9,014 nt of DNA from Promethearchaeota archaeon (lineage in GTDB: Archaea; Asgardarchaeota; Lokiarchaeia; Sigyniarchaeales; SOKP01). A program made the position numbers and the translations under genes. The stretch spans positions 1-9,014 of the forward strand of contig JAUWZT010000151.1 of assembly GCA_030615145.1 (NCBI GenBank), written 5' to 3'. Within the stretch, counting starts at the first letter, position 1; the number at the start of each line of letters is the position of its first letter. The notes below the pieces were generated by a model, which was given only the letters and a program-made list of their open reading frames with translations, did not search any database and had not been told where the DNA came from. Positions 1 to 5,243 of the stretch are shown in pieces.

Positions 1-347
1 TTTAGATCTGTCCTTTTAAAACCTTCTTCTCTTTGTTTTTCTCTCATGAATGCTTTTTCTCCGACGACTTTTTCGATTGCTTCGCCAGTTTGTTCAATAT
101 CCGGTTTTAGTTCCATTCTTTCTAAATCTTGTTCTCTTTGTTTTTCCCTCATGAAACTTTTCTCGGATATCAAGGCAGAAATCATTTCTTTACTCTCTTC
201 AAAAGCAACTTTCCGTTCTACCTCGAAACTTTTTAAGTACTTTTCTCTTTCTTCCTTTTCTTTTTTATATAGATCATCAACAATCTTCTTTTGGTTTTCA
301 ATTTCTTCGGGTGTTAAAGGCTTTTCATTTTCTTCCAATTTTCTCAC
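1..347 (-). CDS. Coiled-coil repeat protein, N-terminal part (runs off left edge)
   Basis: I do not recognise this gene. The minus-strand frame is open from a GTG at 347 to the window edge (115 codons seen), preceded by an in-frame TAA. The product is dominated by Glu, Lys and Arg with regularly spaced hydrophobics, so it is probably helical, coiled-coil and cytosolic; no signal peptide or membrane segment is visible. Residues 62-80 and 97-115 are related copies with a period of 35 residues, sharing an identical FMREKQRE (65-72 and 100-107). A weaker related stretch (YKKEKEEREKYLKSFE) lies at residues 27-42. GTG was chosen because a TATA-like box is centred about 29 bases upstream, as expected for a leaderless archaeal mRNA; the first in-frame ATG would be residue 55. 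Codon choice and the repeat support this strand over the Ser/Phe-rich antisense frame. The C-terminal part and any recognisable domain lie outside the window. Confidence 0.7.
   Translation of the reverse strand, partial: MRKLEENEKPLTPEEIENQKKIVDDLYKKEKEEREKYLKSFEVERKVAFEESKEMISALISEKSFMREKQREQDLERMELKPDIEQTGEAIEKVVGEKAFMREKQREEGFKRTDL
27..155 (-). repeat. Two-copy direct repeat, period 105 bp, inside the coiled-coil gene
   Basis: The 24 bases at 27-50 and at 132-155 match at 23 of 24 positions. The spacing is 105 bases, exactly 35 codons, so the reading frame is kept. Each copy encodes FMREKQRE, and similarity continues less strictly on both sides (EKSF/EKAF before; a Leu/Phe-x-Arg-x-x-Leu-Lys pattern after). 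This is an internal protein repeat that may continue beyond the left edge. Confidence 0.75.
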
Positions 348-371
348 TTGAGGAATTGATTAATAGGTTTT

Positions 372-381
372 TTTAAATATA
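372..381 (-). promoter_or_regulatory. TATA-like box for the coiled-coil gene
   Basis: On the minus strand the bases read TATATTTAAA, centred about 29 bases before the GTG at 347. This spacing would place the transcript start at or within a few bases of the start codon, giving a leaderless mRNA. The surroundings are AT-rich, so chance occurrence is possible. Confidence 0.4.
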
Positions 382-480
382 ATATCAAAATTTGTATTTA
401 ATAATTTACTTATCCAAGAATTAATAGATTTCAATATTTTAAATCTTGAAATGACAAATTTTCGAAATTACTCAAAGAAT

Positions 481-500
481 AGGAAAAGGAAAACAAATAA
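481..500 (-). terminator. T/C-rich probable terminator after the 250-residue protein gene
   Basis: Immediately downstream of the stop at 509, the minus strand carries a pyrimidine tract with three runs of three or four T (positions 500 to 481). Archaeal RNA polymerase terminates at such U-rich tracts without needing a hairpin. No convincing stem is present. The rest of the 348-508 gap shows nothing beyond the downstream gene's TATA-like box. Confidence 0.35.
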
Positions 501-508
501 GTTTTCGA

Positions 509-1261
509 TTAAAGAGAAGATTTTATTGGAATTGGTTCAAATGATTCATCTGACATCGAATCCATTAGACTAATCATTGTAAGTTTCATTGATAGCATTT
601 CCATAACTTCCGTTGATAATTTTTGATAAAATTCTGACCCCTTTGTAATATTGAATTCAATTGCTAACGTATCGTATCTGCCTTCCAAGTTCGTTTTCAA
701 ACTATCTTGATTGTCTAAATTGATGATTTGAGTATTTAACCATTTGTCAATTGCGTCCTTTAGTTTAATCTCAATTTCGTCGTTAAGAGAATAAGAGATT
801 TCCACTTCTTGAAATTTAGTAGCTCTATCAAGGTATTCTTGATCTTGATACATTGGTTTAAGAAGCAATCCTAAATTTATTATTAGCGGTTGGATTTGAA
901 GTTTATCTAAGGAATCTGAAAAAAGTCTCAATATTTGCCTTTTTTGCGTTAATTGTGCGTAATCCACATAGTCTTGAATAAATCTCATCAATGCGTTTTT
1001 TATTAATAGTTCTTTAAAATCATTTACAGATTCAGTTCTTAAATCTAAAGTAGATTCAATGCAATTATAAACGGAATTCATAAACGGTTTAATATTTTTA
1101 AACATCGAAAAATAATAGATAAACTGGACAATCTTACCTAATATTTCTATTTTAAAGTTGTCTGAATCAAAATTATTCTCAATTTTCTGATCCAATTTAA
1201 AATTCTCATCTGATATCGATAAGAACTGTTTTATTTCAAAATATTTTGATCCCAAATCCAT
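509..1261 (-). CDS. Uncharacterised all-helical protein, 250 residues
   Basis: I do not recognise this protein. The ATG at 1261-1259 is the first in-frame start after an upstream stop. The product is rich in Leu, Ile, Asp, Asn and Lys, with amphipathic patterns throughout and only one cysteine (in VYNCIES). It has no signal peptide, no clear membrane span, no nucleotide-binding loop and no zinc-ligand cluster. The more hydrophobic stretch IVQFIYYFSMF (about residues 44-54) is too short and too aromatic to be a confident membrane helix. A Met-rich helix lies near the C-terminus (about 216-234), followed by a short tail ending in IPIKSSL. It sits 119 bases downstream of the DUF362 gene on the same strand with its own TATA-like box, so it need not be co-transcribed with it. 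It could be a lineage-specific cytosolic adaptor or regulatory protein, but nothing here fixes a function. Confidence 0.75.
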   Translation of the reverse strand: MDLGSKYFEIKQFLSISDENFKLDQKIENNFDSDNFKIEILGKIVQFIYYFSMFKNIKPFMNSVYNCIESTLDLRTESVNDFKELLIKNALMRFIQDYVDYAQLTQKRQILRLFSDSLDKLQIQPLIINLGLLLKPMYQDQEYLDRATKFQEVEISYSLNDEIEIKLKDAIDKWLNTQIINLDNQDSLKTNLEGRYDTLAIEFNITKGSEFYQKLSTEVMEMLSMKLTMISLMDSMSDESFEPIPIKSSL

Positions 1262-1310
1262 TAATAATTTTATTGAACCATATTATTAATAGAGCGTTAT
1301 TTTATTTTAC

Positions 1311-1345
1311 AAAAAAGTAAAAAATATTTATAGAATTATAAAAAA
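1311..1345 (-). terminator. T-run terminator region of the DUF362 gene, overlapping the next promoter
   Basis: Downstream of the DUF362 stop (1381), the minus strand carries three runs of six T between 1345 and 1311. These are plausible U-tract termination sites for the DUF362 transcript. The TATA-like box of the downstream 250-residue protein gene lies among them. Confidence 0.35.
1325..1332 (-). promoter_or_regulatory. TATA-like box for the 250-residue protein gene
   Basis: The minus strand reads TATAAATA here, a close match to the archaeal TATA consensus. Initiation about 26 bases downstream, near 1302, would leave a leader of about 40 bases before the ATG at 1261. No strong Shine-Dalgarno is visible in that leader. 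Confidence 0.4.
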
Positions 1346-1380
1346 GCTGTGCAATTCAATTCAATTTACATTTCCTTTTA

Positions 1381-2712
1381 TCACAGTGGGACTAATGCGG
1401 TACTACCTTGCTTATTAGCGGTATCTATGAGATCCATTAACTCTTCGTTTGAAATTGGAACTAAATCAAAAAGAGTCATTTTGGAGAGTTTTAATATTGC
1501 TTTAACTGTTTCAGCTAAATTATTGCAATCACCTGAAAAAAAGACTTTACGTTTCCCGAATTCTTTCCTAAGTTTTTCGCCGACTTCATCAATCGCACAA
1601 TAGCCTGCTACGAGTCCCTTAGTATAGCCTTCTTTCTTCAATTGTTCCACAATGCTTTCATCGTGCCCTTTACCCATGACGATAAACCAGCCCCCTTTAA
1701 ATTTTTCTTTGTGGTCGTAAGCAAATACTTGTAAAGTCGCCAATGGGTTGTTTTCGCAACCTTCCTTACATAATAATTCCTTACCTTTAATAATTTTTAC
1801 ATCTTCAGGGAACTTCTGGACTAAATCCCATTCATATTTCTCTTTATAATCGTTCAAATCTTTCCCGATTACATTAATTTTACTTAAATCACCCTCCCCC
1901 AAACCTCGTTCATAAGCTATTTTCAAATGAGGGATTTCATCTAGAGTTAAACCAAAGATTCTCGCCCCAACAACATCGACGGCTAATGTGTCTCTTCCAC
2001 CTATTAAAATATTAAATTGTTTGACAAGGCGGTCTTCCCATGCAGTAGGAGGATAATGTCCATGCACGGTTCCTCCCGTTGCACCGTCAATTATCGTTAT
2101 GTCTGGTTTAATGTATTCATACACATCTACTAATTTTGAATGCAAGTTATAATTGTGGTCTTTACCACGGTCTGCGTGTTGGGGAAAACCCCATTGATTT
2201 TTAATTCCTAGCGTCACTCCTGCCATTGAATGGGTTTTAAGCTTCGGAAGATTAATATAAGTAATAGAATCTCTATTTTCCATAATTTTAGTAATCGTTT
2301 TAGGTAATCGAAAGGTTTTTAAGATATATCCTTTAGACTTTTCTGCCACGGAAGGTTTCCCTTTAAATTCAAAAGTTTTAGTATTTTCTTCGTCTAGAAA
2401 TATGATTTTGGCACCCGTCTCCTCGCATATATCCTTAAAACCATTAATTGCAAAAACAATTCGAGTCATATTTGCTTGCGTAGAGTTTTCCATGACATTT
2501 ACATCTGCACCAATTTTGTTGAGATATTCTATTACTGCTTTTAAGACTTCTGGAGATGTATAACTATGTTTCTGAAAATCTATACCATTTACTTTAATAT
2601 AAACTTCCTTCGAGCTTTTTAAAATTGGTTCAATCTTTTCTAAATTATTAAACATTTCGTTAACTGCTGATTCTAAACCTTGTTTAGTATCGACTATAGA
2701 CACTTCTGTCAT
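1381..2712 (-). CDS. DUF362 domain protein with Cys-bearing C-terminal domain
   Basis: A 443-residue protein of the DUF362 family (PF04015), whose biochemical role is not firmly known; many members are linked to iron-sulfur clusters. The family hallmark is clear at residues 155-175: LPKLKTH, then a Gly-rich stretch ending GIKNQWG. The N-terminal half fits the family: VYIKVNG at 37-43, a Rossmann-like segment near 55-105, and ITIIDGATGG at 205-214. Instead of a CxxCxxC ferredoxin motif, residues 300-430 form a separate domain with CKEGCENNPL (Cys315, Cys319), GYCAID (Cys372) and SGDCNN (Cys396), which could supply ligands for a cluster or metal (inference). No signal peptide or membrane span is seen, so it is probably cytosolic. 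The ATG at 2712 is preceded by a GGTG Shine-Dalgarno-like core with a spacing of 8. It is divergent from the PadR-ABC operon and shares its intergenic region. Confidence 0.85.
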   Translation of the reverse strand: MTEVSIVDTKQGLESAVNEMFNNLEKIEPILKSSKEVYIKVNGIDFQKHSYTSPEVLKAVIEYLNKIGADVNVMENSTQANMTRIVFAINGFKDICEETGAKIIFLDEENTKTFEFKGKPSVAEKSKGYILKTFRLPKTITKIMENRDSITYINLPKLKTHSMAGVTLGIKNQWGFPQHADRGKDHNYNLHSKLVDVYEYIKPDITIIDGATGGTVHGHYPPTAWEDRLVKQFNILIGGRDTLAVDVVGARIFGLTLDEIPHLKIAYERGLGEGDLSKINVIGKDLNDYKEKYEWDLVQKFPEDVKIIKGKELLCKEGCENNPLATLQVFAYDHKEKFKGGWFIVMGKGHDESIVEQLKKEGYTKGLVAGYCAIDEVGEKLRKEFGKRKVFFSGDCNNLAETVKAILKLSKMTLFDLVPISNEELMDLIDTANKQGSTALVPL

Positions 2713-2756
2713 TCTTTAAACACCAATTATATTTAGTAACAATGTTGTTTATTATG

Positions 2757-2769
2757 ATATTTATAATAT
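2757..2769 (-). promoter_or_regulatory. TATA-like box for the DUF362 gene
   Basis: The minus strand contains TTATAAATA within this stretch. Initiation about 26 bases downstream (near 2736) would give a leader of about 24 bases containing the GGTG core at 2724-2721, positioned for the ATG at 2712. A second AT-rich element (TAAATATAA, about 2727-2735) is too close to the ATG to be the preferred box. Confidence 0.4.
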
Positions 2770-2783
2770 TTCATAGCAAAATT

Positions 2784-2806
2784 TATATATCAATAATCGA
2801 TATATA
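2784..2806. promoter_or_regulatory. 23-bp inverted repeat, candidate PadR operator
   Basis: Perfect 8-base arms TATATATC (2784-2791) and GATATATA (2799-2806) flank a 7-base spacer. A further TATATATC occurs at 2801-2808, and a related GATATTATATA at 2818-2828. The element lies between the TATA-like boxes of the two divergent genes. PadR repressors commonly autoregulate through AT-rich dyads in their own promoter region, so this is the best operator candidate. Caveat: AT-alternating DNA gives palindromes easily, although the shared C/G at the arm ends adds some specificity. Confidence 0.4.
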
Positions 2807-2823
2807 TCCATAAGTGAGATATT

Positions 2824-2839
2824 ATATAATTTATATTTT
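2824..2839 (+). promoter_or_regulatory. TATA-like promoter element of the PadR-ABC operon
   Basis: A TATA-rich block centred near 2830-2834 would start transcription around 2856-2860. That leaves a short leader of about 12-16 bases that still contains an AAAGGT Shine-Dalgarno-like core (2858-2863) ahead of the ATG at 2872. Confidence 0.45.
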
Positions 2840-2871
2840 CTTATAATCAACTTTTTTAAAGGTTGAATAGG

Positions 2872-3459
2872 ATGGTTGAAGAAATTACAAAGAATTTTGA
2901 AAAAGCAATGAAAAAAGGCTTCATTAGCGCGCTTATATTGTTAGTTCTCGAGAAGAACCCTTCATACGGTTATAAAATTAGCAAAGATATAACTAACCGA
3001 ACTCTCGGAATATGGACACCTCCCGCATCTACAATGTATACAGTGCTTAAGGAAATGACTAAAAATGGCTTAATTAACTACACAGAGCAACAAGAAGAAG
3101 GGAGAACTAGGAAAATTTACGAAGTAACAAAAAAAGGAGAAGAAACACTAAAATTAATGGTTGAAAAGCAACAAATAATTAATGAATCAATAGAAACATT
3201 AATAGCGGCAACAATAGGCTCAGATAAGGAGTTATCAGGACATTTTTTTCCAAAATATGGGCCATTTAACTTCTTTTTTGAAAAACTTGAAGAAAAATCC
3301 GAAGAGGAGAAATTAAAATTATTAGAGTTTCACAAATTGAAACTTTCGCAAAAAATTAAACGATTAAATAACCAATATCAGAAAATTGAGGAAGTAATCT
3401 CACAATTAAAAAATAAAGCGATTGATAAAAACTCAGAGGAGGAGCAAAAAGTAGTATGA
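2872..3459 (+). CDS. PadR-family transcriptional regulator
   Basis: A DNA-binding repressor of the PadR family, 195 residues from the ATG at 2872. This start is preferred to the in-frame TTG at 2863, which would overlap the AAAGGT Shine-Dalgarno-like element and add only three residues. The winged helix spans about residues 16-95: a first helix with LVLEKNPSYGYKI (24-36, the family's YGY signature), the recognition region PPASTMYTVLKEMTKNGLI (50-68), and the wing with GRTRKIYEVTKKGEETL (77-93). The C-terminal part (about 133-184) is a long charged helix, expected to form the dimer interface. PadR proteins often sense hydrophobic drugs and repress the adjacent exporter, as LadR does for lmrCD in Lactococcus. 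The stop overlaps the next gene's start (ATGA), so this is the first gene of the exporter operon and probably autoregulates it. The ligand is unknown. Confidence 0.93.
   Translation: MVEEITKNFEKAMKKGFISALILLVLEKNPSYGYKISKDITNRTLGIWTPPASTMYTVLKEMTKNGLINYTEQQEEGRTRKIYEVTKKGEETLKLMVEKQQIINESIETLIAATIGSDKELSGHFFPKYGPFNFFFEKLEEKSEEEKLKLLEFHKLKLSQKIKRLNNQYQKIEEVISQLKNKAIDKNSEEEQKVV
3436..3442 (+). promoter_or_regulatory. Shine-Dalgarno of the first ABC subunit
   Basis: GAGGAGG lies inside the 3' end of the PadR gene, 13 bases before the ATG at 3456. The match is strong but the spacing is longer than usual. Together with the ATGA overlap, this suggests translation of the exporter is coupled to translation of the repressor. 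Confidence 0.6.
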
Positions 3460-5243
3460 ATACATTTAAAATGATTTTAAAATACTGGATGAAATCTAAG
3501 AAGGATTTCATTCTCGAAGTAGGCTATTTATTAATGTCTACGCTGTTTTTAGTAATCGTCCCAATGTTAATAGGAAGGATGATTGGTGGTTTAGATCCGA
3601 ATCTTTCAGTGCGTTCTAATGCTATTGAGCTAATTATTTCATTTAGTTTAATTCTTATGTTTGGTATTCTAGCCTTTATATTGGAAAGAGCCGCGCGATT
3701 AAGAGGTGCTGAGGTTTCCTCAAGAGCTGTTTATTATCTTCGCACAGATATCAACAACGCCATTTCTCGACAATCTTTTTCTTATTTTGATAAAACTGAG
3801 ACGGGTCAATTAATTTCACGAGCTACAAGTGATGTGGAAGAAAGCGAACAAATCTTTGGTATGGGATTGACTTTAGGACTTAGATCCATTCTCCAATTAG
3901 GAGGGGTCACTATCGGGTTCATTCTTTTTAGCATTGAATTATCTTGGTTATTTTTAATAACCATTGGAAGTTCTCTTTTATTATCGTATTATCTTGCTAA
4001 AAAGTTAAAACCAGTATTTTTAGAGACTCGGAATAGTTTTGGGGAATTAACTAATACAATTAGAGAAAATATAGTAGGCGCTCAAGTAGTAAGGATGTTT
4101 AATACTCAAGGTAAAGAACTTCAAAAATTTTCTAAAAACAATGAGCGGTTTTATAAAGCTAGCGTTCGTTCAGTAAAATTGAATTCACTCTATATGCCAA
4201 GCATATACATAATAATTGGCTTCATGACCGTATTCACATTATTAGTTGGTGGAATTAGGGTAATAGAAGGGGTAATGACGTTAGCTACCTTGATTACTTT
4301 ACAATCGTTTATCGCGACTCTTGGATTCCCTTTAGTTATGTTAGGACAAATTATGTTGATGTACGTTCAAGCCGATGCGGCTTTAACTCGCGTGAGAGAT
4401 GTTTTAGAATCAACTCCAGAAGTTAAAGATTTGCCAGACGCAACCCCAATTGAACATATGAAAGGCGATGTAGAATTTGAGAACGTTTCTTTTGGTTACA
4501 CTTCTGACCATAGGATTTTAAAAAATGTGTCATTTAATATTGCTTCTGGAAAACAATTAGCAATCCTCGGAACGACGGGTTCTGGAAAATCTACAATTAT
4601 CAATTTAATTCCTCGGTTTTATGAAGTAAGTGATGGCGTAATCAAAATTGATCAAGAAGATATCCGAAAGTATCGTCTACAAGATTTAAGGAAAAATGTT
4701 GGGATTGTCTCTCAAGAAACATTTTTGTTCAATAAAAGCATTGCTGATAATATTTCGTATGGCAAAGAAAACGCAACTATGGAAGAAATAATTGAAGCGG
4801 CTAAAATTGCCAATTTACATGATTTTATCATTTCTTTACCAAAAGAATACGATACTATAGTAGGTGAACGTGGTACAAGGCTGTCGGGGGGTCAAAAACA
4901 ACGGCTTTCTATTGCTCGTGCGTTAATTATAAAGCCAAAAATTCTAATTTTTGACGATTCTACCAGTTCTGTAGATGTTGAGACCGAATTTGAAATTCAA
5001 AAAGGATTAGAAAAAATCACTAAGGGAACTACGACTTTCATTATTACTCAACGAATTTCGACTATTCGTAATGCTGATAAGATATTAGTTTTAGATAAAG
5101 GAAGGGTAATAGGTTTTGGTGTTCACGATGATTTAATTAAAACTAATGTGTTGTATAGACAAATTTATGAAACATTATATTACAAACAAAAGTCATTACC
5201 AGATTTTAAACAAAATAATAGTAATAAAGGTGATCTTCCGTGA
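3456..5243 (+). CDS. ABC exporter half-transporter, degenerate-site subunit (LmrC/BmrC-like)
   Basis: A type IV (ABCB-like) exporter half-transporter of 595 residues, a normal length. The membrane domain (about 15-310) has six predicted helices near 20-42, 57-77, 135-160, 161-182, 247-269 and 274-305. The nucleotide-binding domain (about 337-580) has A-loop Tyr348, Walker A GTTGSGKST (372-380), Q-loop Gln420, canonical signature LSGGQ (476-480) and Walker B ILIFDD (496-501). Residue 501 is Asp where the catalytic Glu should be, and the H-loop residue is Gln532 (ITQRIST) instead of His. This DDSTSSVD/TQR pattern marks the degenerate-site subunit of heterodimeric exporters such as LmrC, BmrC and TM287. 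It should bind ATP poorly hydrolysed in its own site while supplying LSGGQ to the partner's active site. It overlaps PadR upstream (ATGA) and its partner downstream (GTGA). The substrate is probably a hydrophobic drug or lipid, inferred only from family and context. Confidence 0.94.
   Translation: MNTFKMILKYWMKSKKDFILEVGYLLMSTLFLVIVPMLIGRMIGGLDPNLSVRSNAIELIISFSLILMFGILAFILERAARLRGAEVSSRAVYYLRTDINNAISRQSFSYFDKTETGQLISRATSDVEESEQIFGMGLTLGLRSILQLGGVTIGFILFSIELSWLFLITIGSSLLLSYYLAKKLKPVFLETRNSFGELTNTIRENIVGAQVVRMFNTQGKELQKFSKNNERFYKASVRSVKLNSLYMPSIYIIIGFMTVFTLLVGGIRVIEGVMTLATLITLQSFIATLGFPLVMLGQIMLMYVQADAALTRVRDVLESTPEVKDLPDATPIEHMKGDVEFENVSFGYTSDHRILKNVSFNIASGKQLAILGTTGSGKSTIINLIPRFYEVSDGVIKIDQEDIRKYRLQDLRKNVGIVSQETFLFNKSIADNISYGKENATMEEIIEAAKIANLHDFIISLPKEYDTIVGERGTRLSGGQKQRLSIARALIIKPKILIFDDSTSSVDVETEFEIQKGLEKITKGTTTFIITQRISTIRNADKILVLDKGRVIGFGVHDDLIKTNVLYRQIYETLYYKQKSLPDFKQNNSNKGDLP
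5229..5235 (+). promoter_or_regulatory. Strong Shine-Dalgarno fixing the GTG start of the second ABC subunit
   Basis: GGTGATC matches the complement of the archaeal 16S rRNA 3' end and lies 4 bases before the GTG at 5240. This supports a GTG start in a GTGA overlap over any downstream ATG; the next in-frame ATG lies well inside the membrane-domain region. Confidence 0.7.

Noticed and set aside
46..351. Plus-strand open frame rich in Ser and Phe (101 codons)
   Set aside because: It is the antisense of the Glu/Lys-rich coiled-coil gene. Ser/Phe/Leu richness is the expected mirror of Glu/Lys codons, and it has no promoter or family features.
428..452. Inverted repeat ATTTCAA/TTGAAAT with an 11-base loop in the 348-508 gap
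   Set aside because: The arms are perfect over 7 bases but AT-rich with a long loop, and no T-run follows it in a useful position. It is likely chance in such AT-rich DNA.
1352..1366. Short CAATT tandem triplet near the end of the DUF362 gene
   Set aside because: Three 5-base units are too few to call a functional repeat or CRISPR-like structure in AT-rich sequence.
1349..1603. Plus-strand open frame antisense to the DUF362 C-terminal coding region
   Set aside because: It overlaps a confidently assigned gene on the other strand, has no recognisable motif, and its start lies in the noncoding gap without a Shine-Dalgarno.
2863..2871. TTG at 2863 as the PadR start
   Set aside because: It overlaps the AAAGGT Shine-Dalgarno-like element that is well placed for the ATG at 2872, and the three extra residues add nothing to the conserved fold.
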